Made by a program: the position numbers and the translations under genes
Notes under the pieces: model-generated
The model's input: only the letters and a program-made list of their open reading frames with translations
The model's database searches: none
What the model was told of the DNA's origin: nothing
Assembly (NCBI GenBank): GCA_002424095.1
Contig: DIPL01000001.1
Coordinates: forward strand, 4,250 to 68,249
Length of the DNA: 64,000 bases
Source: Christensenella sp. UBA5489
Lineage (GTDB): Bacteria; Bacillota; Clostridia; Christensenellales; UBA1242
Reading direction: 5' to 3'
Part shown: positions 7,804 to 16,876 of the stretch, in pieces
How the letters are laid out: every line of letters starts with the position of its first letter
Numbering within the stretch: position 1 is the stretch's first letter

Positions 7804-9090
7804 ATGAAAAGAGTTGTTGTATCGCCAGAAAAGCCAGTGCAAAAAATCAAAAGACTACCAAAAGACTATCGAGAATTGAAATCTGATGAAAATCCATACA
7901 TAGCAAAATTAATTTCTTATATACAAGAAAAATATCCCTATAATTATGTTAGCGATAATCGTGGAAATATAAACGAAGCATTAACAAAACGTTTCATTGC
8001 CCATAATCTTTTAACAGACTTTGAAGATACTGGCGATATGATACAATTTGTAAAATTTTATGCTTCTTTTATTTTATCAAAACACGGAATCAATGAAATT
8101 GAATATTATCAAAAATCTGTTGGCTTGGAAGATTCTTATTCGACAAATAATTATATGAGAGAAAATAAAATACATTTGCCTTTATATAGATTTACAAGTT
8201 CTCGGGACATTAAACGTCTTTTAGCAACAATGAGATACATTGAAGAAGATATAATTTATCAACAAAATTTCATCAACGGCACAGGTTTAAATAAAAAAAT
8301 AACAAATCCATGTAGATTTCCAGATAGATTTCAAGTTGATTATGCAAATGAAAGAGTGCGAGATTTCTTTCAATTTTTGGAAAGATTTGTTTCTCGTCCA
8401 AAAACGGTTATAAATAACGAAACCAAAACTTATTCAATGGATTATATAAACAGTTATATGATACGAAAAAATGACATAAGTCAACAGTTGGCATTTGACT
8501 CTTCGGTTTCTGAAATGAATAACATTTATGAATATTTGAAATATGTTCATAATAATGATTTTGTCAACCCAGCCGAAAAAGAAAAAGCAGATTCAAATTT
8601 TGAAATTATAAAAGATGAATTGTTTAAATATAATCTAAATTCTAAACAGCAACACAAGCGTTGGAGAGAATCAAACCAGTCAAACAAGGAATTTGAAACA
8701 ATGGATAATATGATAAAAGAAAAATATTATGAATATTGCGAAAGATGCCTTGTAGACGAATTTGAAATAATAAACGAAAGTGCACAGTGGGAACTTCTCT
8801 CGCAAGGAATGAAAATTGCTAGATATTATAATTCAGATTTGGCTCAAAGATTATATGAAAGATGTTTTGAACTTGGGGCATATAAAGCGTGTTTAACTCT
8901 TTTAGATGCACCTAAATTTCCGGCTACCGAAAAACAATTAAACGAACTTATCACTGAATATATTGATGAACCTGATTTTGAGAAAAATTTATATGAATAC
9001 TTAATTAATTTTGATAAAGATTTTTTACGTAAATCTTATATAAAAAATCAGACTTTAAATCAAAACAAAGATGAAGAGTATGTTTTATAA
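7804..9090 (+). CDS. Unknown protein, paralogue 1 of 3 in the phage-like block
   Basis: I do not recognise this 428-residue family. It is rich in Lys, Glu, Tyr and Asn and predicted largely helical, with no signal peptide or membrane segment. It is related along its length to the next two genes. The clearest shared part is the C-terminal about 90 residues: DLAQRLYERCFELGAYKACLTLL, then KQLNELI, then NLYEYLINFDKDFL. That pattern of short helical pairs recalls TPR- or Sel1-like repeats, but I cannot assign it. An AAGGAAAG site precedes the ATG. It heads a three-gene run under a perfect promoter. Structural, cargo or defence roles are all possible. Confidence 0.6.
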   Translation: MKRVVVSPEKPVQKIKRLPKDYRELKSDENPYIAKLISYIQEKYPYNYVSDNRGNINEALTKRFIAHNLLTDFEDTGDMIQFVKFYASFILSKHGINEIEYYQKSVGLEDSYSTNNYMRENKIHLPLYRFTSSRDIKRLLATMRYIEEDIIYQQNFINGTGLNKKITNPCRFPDRFQVDYANERVRDFFQFLERFVSRPKTVINNETKTYSMDYINSYMIRKNDISQQLAFDSSVSEMNNIYEYLKYVHNNDFVNPAEKEKADSNFEIIKDELFKYNLNSKQQHKRWRESNQSNKEFETMDNMIKEKYYEYCERCLVDEFEIINESAQWELLSQGMKIARYYNSDLAQRLYERCFELGAYKACLTLLDAPKFPATEKQLNELITEYIDEPDFEKNLYEYLINFDKDFLRKSYIKNQTLNQNKDEEYVL

Positions 9091-9149
9091 TAAATTAAAA
9101 ATAAGGTAAGAAAACCAAAAAATTTACAAAAGAAAAATGGAGAAAAAAA

Positions 9150-10334
9150 ATGATAAATTTCAACAAAAATACAGAAGAAATTGACGAAAAAGAGATAATG
9201 AAATATCCAGTAAAACAGTTGCATTCTGCTATTTTATCAAAAGAAGAACTTTTGAAAAGTATGTTTAATGAAATTGCTGGCAAACTACTCGAATTTGAAA
9301 CCTTGTCCGAGGAAGACCAATATAATTTAATTGAATTATATATGTGCTATGCTGTAACTCGCGAAAATTTAACCGATGTAGTCCAAACGCCCGATATAAG
9401 TTTAAAAACAAATATTCGCAATGATATGTGGGTTCCGAATATTTATTTGTCATTAAAAAATAAAGATATTAAAGATTTAATGAAACGTTTATGGCATATT
9501 GAATATGAAATTGCACATATAAAAGAAACTCGTGCTTTAAATCCATATAAGACCGATAAAGTTGGAAACATTCAAGAAATTGATGCGAATACGGAAATTT
9601 CCGAAGAAGATACAACAGACTTTTTTTTGCATTGGAAAGATGGATTAACTTTTATTGATTTTTTTCATTTCCATTTTCCACACGAGAAAAGAGCAAGAGA
9701 AACTTGTTTAAAAAAAATAACGGAATTGCACGATGAAATGGAAAGGATTCACGATGTTGAAAAAACAGGAAGAAATAATCCAAAATTGCAAAAAGAAGCA
9801 CTTTTAATCAACGGGACGAAAAACGCAATTCAATGGGTCAATGAATATTATAAGGCATACTATAACATAAAAAATACAAGATTTTTTCTTGAAAATTTAA
9901 GAAAAGAAGAAAAGCAGATAAGACAAAAATTTCACGATATTATTGCACCCGAAAACACCGATGACTTAATATCAGTTAGAAAAAATGGAGATTTATCAAA
10001 TCTAGCACAAGGTTTAAAACATCGAAATTTTTACGATGTAAAAGTTGCCGATAAAATATATAACAATGCTTTAAAATGTGATGAATATAAAGCCTGTCTA
10101 ACAATTCTAAATCTTTTAGATTATCCTGTCGATGAAAAACAAATAAAAGATTTGATTATGAAATATGATGACAATAAACATTTTTGCCAAGATTATTTCG
10201 AAATGATGACAAATTTTCATGATGAATATCTTGCAGGATTATACCTCGATGCTTGGCACGAAAAATTTAAAAGCCAAAATAGATGTTTTGAAAAGCCGAC
10301 ACGAGTAAAGGAAACACCCGAAATGTCGTCGTAA
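9150..10334 (+). CDS. Unknown protein, paralogue 2 of 3 in the phage-like block
   Basis: This 394-residue protein shares the layout of its two neighbours. An N-terminal helical part has the pattern LYMCYAVTRENL, then the stretch WVPNIYLSLKNKDIKDLM. The C-terminal domain holds VADKIYNNALKCDEYKACLTIL, then DEKQIKDLI, then YFEMMTNFHDEYLAGLY. Identity to the neighbours is low but the motif order is the same, so the copies are old. No signal peptide or catalytic motif is visible. A GGAG site precedes the ATG, and the gap to the upstream gene is 59 bases, consistent with co-transcription. Confidence 0.6.
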   Translation: MINFNKNTEEIDEKEIMKYPVKQLHSAILSKEELLKSMFNEIAGKLLEFETLSEEDQYNLIELYMCYAVTRENLTDVVQTPDISLKTNIRNDMWVPNIYLSLKNKDIKDLMKRLWHIEYEIAHIKETRALNPYKTDKVGNIQEIDANTEISEEDTTDFFLHWKDGLTFIDFFHFHFPHEKRARETCLKKITELHDEMERIHDVEKTGRNNPKLQKEALLINGTKNAIQWVNEYYKAYYNIKNTRFFLENLRKEEKQIRQKFHDIIAPENTDDLISVRKNGDLSNLAQGLKHRNFYDVKVADKIYNNALKCDEYKACLTILNLLDYPVDEKQIKDLIMKYDDNKHFCQDYFEMMTNFHDEYLAGLYLDAWHEKFKSQNRCFEKPTRVKETPEMSS

Positions 10335-10397
10335 GATACCGACTCCAAAAATTGAGCAGTTGAATTAAATATAGTAAAAAAGGTACGTAGAATAATA

Positions 10398-11720
10398 ATG
10401 CAAATAAAAAAACTTCCATTAATCAAAAACGAAGATGAAAATAAATTACTTAATCACCTTAACGAAGCGGCATTTGATATTGTTTTGAGAGCAGGTAGTG
10501 CTGACAAAATCGAAGATTTTTCTATTTCAAACGAAGAATTCGATTTTGAGCAGTGGCTAATGCTAAATCCTGACGATAAAAGCATGGAACAGATGAGCGC
10601 TTTGATTGAATTATATGTCGCTTATAGAGCAAAGAAACTTAGAATTAAAAATTTATCATACACGCAAGATGAAGAGTATTCAGGGCTAGATCCATTGCAA
10701 AAATCAAGAGTAATTTTTTTGCCAAATTTTCTTTTTTATCCACAGTCAATGAAAGATTTTTTATTAAACGCAGGGACAATCGAGCAACTGCTTATATACA
10801 AAAAATACGAAAGGAAAAAGTTAAGAAAATCGAGGGAAAAAGGAATAATTTACAATCAAAATTTTGATTATTTAAGTAAATATTTAACCTATAAATATAA
10901 AATGTTGCCTACTGATTCGCCTTATATGAAAGTCGACCAACACGAAAGCATAATTTCCGAATTTAACAGCGAACTGAGAGTGAAAGCCAATTATGCAATT
11001 GAAGATATGGTTTTAAATTTGCATAGAACTTTTCAAAATGCATTATTAAACAACCGTAACCAATATAGTAAAAATGAAATTAAAATACTAAAAGATGAGT
11101 TAGAATATGCGGAACTTATAAGCAAAGGTTTTAATCTTTGCGAAGAACGTTTGCGGAAAGATTATTACAGCGATGAAGCAATTGAAAAATTAACAGATTT
11201 GCAATTACAAACAAAAAATGACTATTATAATTTATGTACCAAGTGTTTAAATGGAAAACCAAGATTTCACGATGTCGAATGGATTATCCTAACAACTGGA
11301 CTAGCACATCCTATGCTCTATGATGATGAATTGGCAGATGCCTTTTATGAAGCATGTTTCGAACGTAGGTTAGTGCAGGGCTGTTTTAATATTTTGAATT
11401 CACCTGAACATATACTTGACGCAGATGAATTGGCGGGAAATTTAGAGGAATTAATTTTAATAGGAAAAGACGACCCTTATTTTGAACAAGTCTATTATAA
11501 TATGCTTGATAATTTTGATTTTGAATTCTTAAAAAGTTTTTATAATATTATATTGAAAGAAAACAAAAGAAATGTAACTTTTATGAATAAGGCAGGGCAA
11601 ACCGTATACGCCGATAAATTAATAGGGAATAAAGAAAAGCAACTGAAATATTATTTCTTGGAAGACATAAGTCTTGAAAAATTACTCGGAGTTAAGTCAT
11701 CATCCGAATTAGAAAGATGA
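10398..11720 (+). CDS. Unknown protein, paralogue 3 of 3 in the phage-like block
   Basis: The 440-residue product is the most diverged of the three. It keeps the N-terminal pattern LIELYVAYRAKKL, then VIFLPNFLFYPQSMKDFL, and the C-terminal pattern ELADAFYEACFERRLVQGCFNIL, then FEQVYYNMLDNFDFEFLKSFY. A C-terminal extension of about 50 residues after that domain is not in the other two. It is soluble by appearance and Lys/Glu rich. Its ATG follows a weak site. The three genes are evenly spaced (59-63 bases) and in the same direction, which suggests repeated tandem duplication within the element. Confidence 0.58.
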   Translation: MQIKKLPLIKNEDENKLLNHLNEAAFDIVLRAGSADKIEDFSISNEEFDFEQWLMLNPDDKSMEQMSALIELYVAYRAKKLRIKNLSYTQDEEYSGLDPLQKSRVIFLPNFLFYPQSMKDFLLNAGTIEQLLIYKKYERKKLRKSREKGIIYNQNFDYLSKYLTYKYKMLPTDSPYMKVDQHESIISEFNSELRVKANYAIEDMVLNLHRTFQNALLNNRNQYSKNEIKILKDELEYAELISKGFNLCEERLRKDYYSDEAIEKLTDLQLQTKNDYYNLCTKCLNGKPRFHDVEWIILTTGLAHPMLYDDELADAFYEACFERRLVQGCFNILNSPEHILDADELAGNLEELILIGKDDPYFEQVYYNMLDNFDFEFLKSFYNIILKENKRNVTFMNKAGQTVYADKLIGNKEKQLKYYFLEDISLEKLLGVKSSSELER

Positions 11721-11921
11721 TACTTTAAAACAAATTATAGACTAATGATTTTTATTAAACATAAGTAAAAGGCTAAAAAAGCAAAACCAAAATTGATAAA
11801 ACAAAAGAACATCTAAAAAGCATCACTTGCAGGCTATGATTTTTTGTTTCACATTTTTTATATTTTATAAAACAATCAATAAAAAAATATTGTAGAATTT
11901 TCATATTTTATATGTTTTTAT
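11721..11921 (+). other. Intergenic region without a gene
   Basis: The 307 bases between the third paralogue and the surface-protein gene hold only AT-rich DNA and the promoter at 11922. No clear terminator or RNA could be supported. Confidence 0.4.
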
Positions 11922-11949
11922 TTGTATTTTTGTTTAAATATGGTATAAT
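11922..11949 (+). promoter_or_regulatory. Promoter of the surface-protein gene
   Basis: TTGTAT (11922-11927) and TATAAT (11944-11949) are 16 bases apart. The -10 is perfect and preceded by TGG; the -35 is fair. The gene starts about 75 bases downstream. Confidence 0.6.
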
Positions 11950-12027
11950 AAATTTAAAAATAGCAACAGAAAAATTTAAAAATTCAAATTCAATGGATTT
12001 TTGTTTTTAGCATTAAATGGAGATTTA

Positions 12028-14277
12028 ATGAAAAAAATTTTAATGTTTTTTATTATGATTTCTCTTATATCAGGCTCGGCAATAGGCATTGCGTTTGGGT
12101 TAAATTCTTATAGCTTGAATTTAAAAGTTTATGCTGCTGAACCTGTTGTTTTAACTAATCAAAATTTTACAACAGAAATTTCTTCACCCGATAACACAGA
12201 TTTTATTTTATCAGAGGACATAACTCTTGATTATTGGACGCCGATTAATTTCAATGGCAACCTTAACGGAAACGGTTTCGCCATAATTGTCGACAAAAAT
12301 TTATTTAATAATTTAGACGGGGCAAAAATAACGAACTTAGGTATTATTTTGAGTGAAGAATATATTTTTGACAACACAGGTTATACGCAGCCAAATTCAG
12401 ATTTTGGGATTTTGGCAAAGTGTGCCGACTCATCAGAAATTGAAAATGTGTTTGCCGTTGGGAATTTTCAAGTTAAGGCAAAATCATCATTTCACGTAGG
12501 CGGCTTAATTGGCTGGACTAATGGTTCAATAATTAAAAATTCTTATGTAAAGACGCAGTTTTCGGCAATACAATTTTCCAGCGTAGCAAATTTGAGCATA
12601 ATTGGTGGTTTTGTCGGCAAACTTTCAAATTCAACCGTTCTTAACTCTTTTGCTATTCCATCGACACCGTTGTCATCATCAATGCCTTTACCAAACATTT
12701 TAAGCGGAACAGTAGATGACACGCTCATAAATCCACAAACAAAATTATATATTGGTGGTTTTGCAGGTCTTGCCGAATGTGGTTCGGCTGGTCTTATTTC
12801 GAATATTTTTTGCGGTGGTGCATTTTCTTATTCTTATGAAGGTTTCCCGCAAGGTGGTGATGATTATATTTTAAAAGGCAAAATTTTTGGAGAAGTCAAT
12901 GACTTTACTTCTGAATATTTGTCTTTTTGCCATACTTTTAATAATCAGTCCGAAATTGAATTTATTGGGAGTACAAACAACGGCTATGTTTATAATAATT
13001 TTTCATTTAAAGATAATGCGGTTTTCGGTGAGATATTAAATTTCTCCCCCACCGCCGAAATCGACGATGTGCCACTTTGGAATTTTTTACATAACTGGAA
13101 CACAACTTCGGTTTGGGCAAAAAAAGAATCAGCGCAGTTTATAATTTTGCAACCATTTGAACTCTTTTCAGTAACAATAGAAAACAGTTTAAACGACGAA
13201 AGTGTCGAATGTAAAATTTTTATTTTCGAAAATGATGAATTCATCGAATCTAGTGAAACATCCTTTAAGTTTGGAACTCAACTAAAAATTGAAATAAAAA
13301 TAATGAACGATTTCTTGCATTATAAACAAATAAAATCTTTAACAAAAACAGATTCAACTTTTGATGCCGATTTAGTATGTAATGAAGAACTAACAGAGGC
13401 TTCTTTCGTGTTTACACTAGACGCAAGTTTTTCAGGTTCATACTATGGCACAACGAATAGCATTGACTTTTCTCTAATTGTCAGAACCGAGGACAGCGGA
13501 AAAGGGTTTGTCAATTATGGGACATCAAATGAAAATCGAACTTTAATCCAATATCCGATTAATTATGGCGGTTTTGGATATGCTTTCAACGCAAAGCCAG
13601 TGAGCGATTCATATGCTTTTTCAAAATGGAACTGGATTGATGAACATGGTGAAAAAACTGTCGCTTTGCGTGGCGCTCCTGAAAATAGTTTGAATGCAAG
13701 ACAATCGATTTTGATTGCTTTCGGAAAAAGTGGAAGTGATTCTGAATTAACATATTTGAATTTAGAAGGAAGTCCATCAATTCCACATACTATTGATGAA
13801 GAAACGGGCATAATAACCTTTACAATTGAAGCCGAATTCACCACAAATGTTTGCACTTTAAAAATAGAATCGCCAGTGAATAAAGAAAGTTGCACAATAT
13901 ATGTTGGTGGAATATTAATTGAAAATATAGTTGATTTTGCAAATATCTATGAAGCAAGTGTGCAGGTTGGACAGCCAGTTGAAATTAAAATTGAAATGAA
14001 AGAAGATTTTATTTTTAAAGGGTGGAAAACTGGTAGCGGTCGACCGATAGCCGATTATATAAAAAATGATGAAACAGCAATGTCAACGACAATTAATTTA
14101 GTTTTGCCAAATGATTTTATTCTTTTCCTAGATTTTTATGAAGAAGTCGAACAGGAAGCAGATTTACTTTGGCTTTGGATTTCGCTGGGAGTAGTTGGCG
14201 GCGGCGGATTAATTGCTTTAACAATTTTCTTGATTATTCGTTCAAGGAAAAATAGAGCATTTTTAAGGCACTATTAA
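12028..14277 (+). CDS. Large secreted, C-terminally anchored surface protein
   Basis: Starting at ATG 12028, which has a GGAG site (the upstream in-frame ATG at 12001 has none), the 749-residue product has a lysine-led signal peptide (MKKILMFFIMISLISGSAIG). Next comes a region of GLUG-like motifs (SSFHVGGLIGWTNGSIIKNSYV; LSIIGGFVGKLSNSTVLNSF; IGGFAGLAECG) as in bacterial adhesins, then beta-rich repeats of the InlB B-repeat kind (YGGFGYAFNAKPVSDSYAFSKW). The end is a transmembrane helix (WISLGVVGGGGLIALTIFLII) with a basic tail (RSRKNRAFLRHY). It should face outward from the cell membrane. It has its own promoter and terminator, so it looks like a self-contained cargo gene set between the two terminase genes. 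It is not a recognised virion protein. Confidence 0.7.
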   Translation: MKKILMFFIMISLISGSAIGIAFGLNSYSLNLKVYAAEPVVLTNQNFTTEISSPDNTDFILSEDITLDYWTPINFNGNLNGNGFAIIVDKNLFNNLDGAKITNLGIILSEEYIFDNTGYTQPNSDFGILAKCADSSEIENVFAVGNFQVKAKSSFHVGGLIGWTNGSIIKNSYVKTQFSAIQFSSVANLSIIGGFVGKLSNSTVLNSFAIPSTPLSSSMPLPNILSGTVDDTLINPQTKLYIGGFAGLAECGSAGLISNIFCGGAFSYSYEGFPQGGDDYILKGKIFGEVNDFTSEYLSFCHTFNNQSEIEFIGSTNNGYVYNNFSFKDNAVFGEILNFSPTAEIDDVPLWNFLHNWNTTSVWAKKESAQFIILQPFELFSVTIENSLNDESVECKIFIFENDEFIESSETSFKFGTQLKIEIKIMNDFLHYKQIKSLTKTDSTFDADLVCNEELTEASFVFTLDASFSGSYYGTTNSIDFSLIVRTEDSGKGFVNYGTSNENRTLIQYPINYGGFGYAFNAKPVSDSYAFSKWNWIDEHGEKTVALRGAPENSLNARQSILIAFGKSGSDSELTYLNLEGSPSIPHTIDEETGIITFTIEAEFTTNVCTLKIESPVNKESCTIYVGGILIENIVDFANIYEASVQVGQPVEIKIEMKEDFIFKGWKTGSGRPIADYIKNDETAMSTTINLVLPNDFILFLDFYEEVEQEADLLWLWISLGVVGGGGLIALTIFLIIRSRKNRAFLRHY

Positions 14278-14300
14278 TTTAGATATAGAACAATTAATAA

Positions 14301-14324
14301 GTCGAAAATTTTCGACTTTTTTTA
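14301..14324 (+). terminator. Terminator after the surface-protein gene
   Basis: GTCGAAAATTTTCGAC (14301-14316) is a perfect palindrome followed by seven T. It separates the surface-protein gene from the head module, whose own -10-like TATAAT lies at 14397-14402 without a convincing -35. Confidence 0.85.
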
Positions 14325-14442
14325 TTTAAAATGATTTATAAAAAAATATTCAAAATTATGTCCTATAAATACTCTTTTTAAAAAAATGTGTGTTATTATA
14401 ATGCAAATTAAGAAAAGGTTCAACGACACATAAGGAAAAGCA

Positions 14443-14763
14443 ATGGAGAATAATGAAACTCAAATAAAAAATGCACTAATTAAAAAAGCAATTGGCTATA
14501 ACACAAAAGAAACGGCGGAGGAATATGCGATTTCTGACGGCGATGAAATATTAAGTAAAAAAAAGATTTCAATTAAACATTTTCCCCCTGATGTGTCAGC
14601 AATTAAACTTTTTCTCTTATATTACGGCGAAAAATCTGCGGAGATGCTTAACGAATTATCAGATGAAGATTTAGAAACGGAGAAAATCAGATTACTTAAA
14701 AGTTTAAAAGATGAACCGACAAAAGAACAAAACGACTTATTGAAAGAGTTAAAAAAAACATAG
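14443..14763 (+). CDS. Small-terminase-like protein lacking the DNA-binding HTH
   Basis: Residues 11-66 follow the C-terminal half of clostridial phage small terminases: ALIKKAIGYNTKETAEEY, a short acidic turn, then KKKISIKHFPPDVSAIKLFL, matching the family pattern of a KRALGY stretch, a linker and a PDttAqiFWLK stretch. The usual 50-70-residue N-terminal HTH is absent. The frame has a TAA stop at 14431-14433, just before the ribosome-binding site AAGGA, so no longer version exists here. At 106 residues it would keep oligomerisation and TerL contact but lack site-specific DNA recognition. The family call rests on this motif pattern and on the portal gene next door. Confidence 0.6.
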   Translation: MENNETQIKNALIKKAIGYNTKETAEEYAISDGDEILSKKKISIKHFPPDVSAIKLFLLYYGEKSAEMLNELSDEDLETEKIRLLKSLKDEPTKEQNDLLKELKKT

Positions 14764-14869
14764 AATTTTAAAACAAACATTATAAAAAAACTAAATGAAA
14801 TGCTTTTGAATTTATTCAAAAACATTTTTTTAATTCCAAAATCAGAAACAAAATTTCAAAGGAGATTAA

Positions 14870-16861
14870 ATGAAAAATAGTGAAAATGAAAAACCAGAAG
14901 ATTTAAAAAGTACGAATTCAGTAAAAGAAAAATCAAAAAAATTATACGAAACAAAAACCAAAGAAATGGCCAATTCTCTTGATGCGGCAGAAAAAGCGGA
15001 GTTATATGAAAAATTAATTGTTCAAGATGTTACAGAAGATTTTTTAAATAGACAAGAAGAACGTCGCAGAATAGAGGCACAATGGCAGTTAAATATGAAG
15101 TTCTTATCAGGAAATCAATATTGTTCAATCAATAATAATGGAGAAATTCTTTCGTATAACCGCAGATTTTTTTGGCAACAGCAAGAATCTTATAATCATA
15201 TTGCACCAATTATTGAACGTCGGCTTTCCAAACTTCAAAAAGTACGTCCAAAAATTAATGTTTATCCTGCATCTAACAACGACGCCGACATAAAAACCGC
15301 TAAACTTTCAAAGAAAATTCTAGAATCAATTTATAACAAAATAGAATTAAGTTCAATCATAACAGAGGCAACAAAATGGAGCGAAATTTGCGGTACAAGT
15401 TTTTATAAAATTATTTGGGATTCATCAAAAGGTGAAAAAATTGCACAACTCGACAACGGAGAAGCAATTAAATCCGGCGACGTTGAAATTTTACCAATAT
15501 CGCCCTTTGAAATCTATCCCGAAAACTCAATGGCGCAAGATATACAAAATTGTCGTAGCATAATTCACGCTCGTGCCTACCACGCAGATGAAATCAAAAA
15601 TCAATGGGGTATTGATATTGAAGGAGATAAAATAAATATATTAACACTTGAAAATAATGTTGGCGAATTGTCTCAAGTAGGTGCTACAACTCAAAGCAAT
15701 ATGCGAAACAGCGGTGCAAACGGAATTGTTCGTGAAAATTATGTCGTTGTAATTGAAAAATATGAAGCACCGAGCGAAAAATTCCCTAACGGACGACTTA
15801 TTATTGTGGCGAAAAATAAATTACTACACATTGGAGCATTACCTTTTATTAATGATATAGACGGTGCAAGAACTTTTCCGTTTATCAAGCAAGTTTCAAT
15901 TCCACAAGTCGGATGTTTTTGGGGCAGTAGCATAATTGAACGTCTAATTCCACTTCAACGTGCTTATAATGCAATAAAAAACCGCAAACACGAATTCCTC
16001 AACCGTCTTTCAATGGGAATTTTGACAGTCGAAGACGGCTCAATTGATACCGAAAGTTTGGAAGAAGACGGACTTTGTCCGGGAAAAGTACTTGTTTATC
16101 GACAAGGTGCAAATGTACCTAAATATATGTCGAACGACACAATTCCGTTTGATTTTACGAGCGAAGAAGAATCTCTCAAAAAAGAATTCGTAGAAATGAG
16201 CGGTGTTTCGGATTTTGCAAGCACACAATATACAAGTAAAAATTTAAGCGGTGCGGCGTTAGAACTCTTAATTGAACAAGATGAAAATAAAATTTTAGTA
16301 ACGGTGGATAGCATAAAAAGTGCAATCAGAGAAATTGCTAAACATATTTTACGACTTTATAAGCAATATGTAAAAATTCCAAAACTAACAAAAATTGTTG
16401 GAGATAATGGCGAACTTGAAATTTTTTACTTCAACTCAGCAGATATTTCATCCGATGATATTGTTTTCGAAACAAAAGATGAAATAAGCGAAACATATTC
16501 TCAAAGGCGGAATATGGTTATGGAACTTTTAAGGTCAGGATTATTAAGTGATGAAAACGGCAAACTTTCAAACCGTATGAAATCAAAAGTTTTGGAACTT
16601 CTTGGCTTTGGAATTTGGGAAGGTGCGCTTGATATAAACGAACTTCAAGCAGGTAGAGCATCCAAAGAAAATTATTCATTTCTTGAAAAGCAAGTGCCGA
16701 AAACATCTGAAATTGATGACCACGAAATTCATATTTCAGAGCATACTGCATTTTTGTTGAGCGGAGAAGTGGAGAAAAACGAAAAATCTAAACAAGAGAT
16801 AATGAAAAATATTTTAGAACATATCAAACAGCACAAAACGCTATTGAATAAATTCAAATAA
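14870..16861 (+). CDS. Phage portal protein, P22-like
   Basis: The portal forms the dodecameric ring through which DNA enters the head. The 663-residue product shows the P22-type portal pattern: an N-terminal helical part (RRIEAQWQLNMKFLSGNQY), a wing/stem core (QQESYNHIAPIIERRLSKL; EICGTSFYKIIWD; ILPISPFEIYPE) and the crown region with ERLIPLQRAYNAIKNRKHEF. Its size fits short-tailed phages rather than the 400-500 residues of HK97 portals. A GGAG site precedes the ATG. It is followed within 15 bases by the scaffold-like gene, so portal, scaffold and capsid form one transcription unit. Confidence 0.88.
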   Translation: MKNSENEKPEDLKSTNSVKEKSKKLYETKTKEMANSLDAAEKAELYEKLIVQDVTEDFLNRQEERRRIEAQWQLNMKFLSGNQYCSINNNGEILSYNRRFFWQQQESYNHIAPIIERRLSKLQKVRPKINVYPASNNDADIKTAKLSKKILESIYNKIELSSIITEATKWSEICGTSFYKIIWDSSKGEKIAQLDNGEAIKSGDVEILPISPFEIYPENSMAQDIQNCRSIIHARAYHADEIKNQWGIDIEGDKINILTLENNVGELSQVGATTQSNMRNSGANGIVRENYVVVIEKYEAPSEKFPNGRLIIVAKNKLLHIGALPFINDIDGARTFPFIKQVSIPQVGCFWGSSIIERLIPLQRAYNAIKNRKHEFLNRLSMGILTVEDGSIDTESLEEDGLCPGKVLVYRQGANVPKYMSNDTIPFDFTSEEESLKKEFVEMSGVSDFASTQYTSKNLSGAALELLIEQDENKILVTVDSIKSAIREIAKHILRLYKQYVKIPKLTKIVGDNGELEIFYFNSADISSDDIVFETKDEISETYSQRRNMVMELLRSGLLSDENGKLSNRMKSKVLELLGFGIWEGALDINELQAGRASKENYSFLEKQVPKTSEIDDHEIHISEHTAFLLSGEVEKNEKSKQEIMKNILEHIKQHKTLLNKFK

Positions 16862-16876
16862 TAAAATGGAGAAAAA

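Noticed and set aside
7668..7886. Small gene of about 72 residues before the paralogue triplet
   Set aside because: It overlaps the promoter and the start of the 7804 gene in another frame, has no ribosome-binding site and no coding signal.
12001..12027. Upstream ATG as the start of the surface protein
   Set aside because: No ribosome-binding site, and it would hide the signal peptide behind nine extra residues. ATG 12028 has GGAG and starts MKK.
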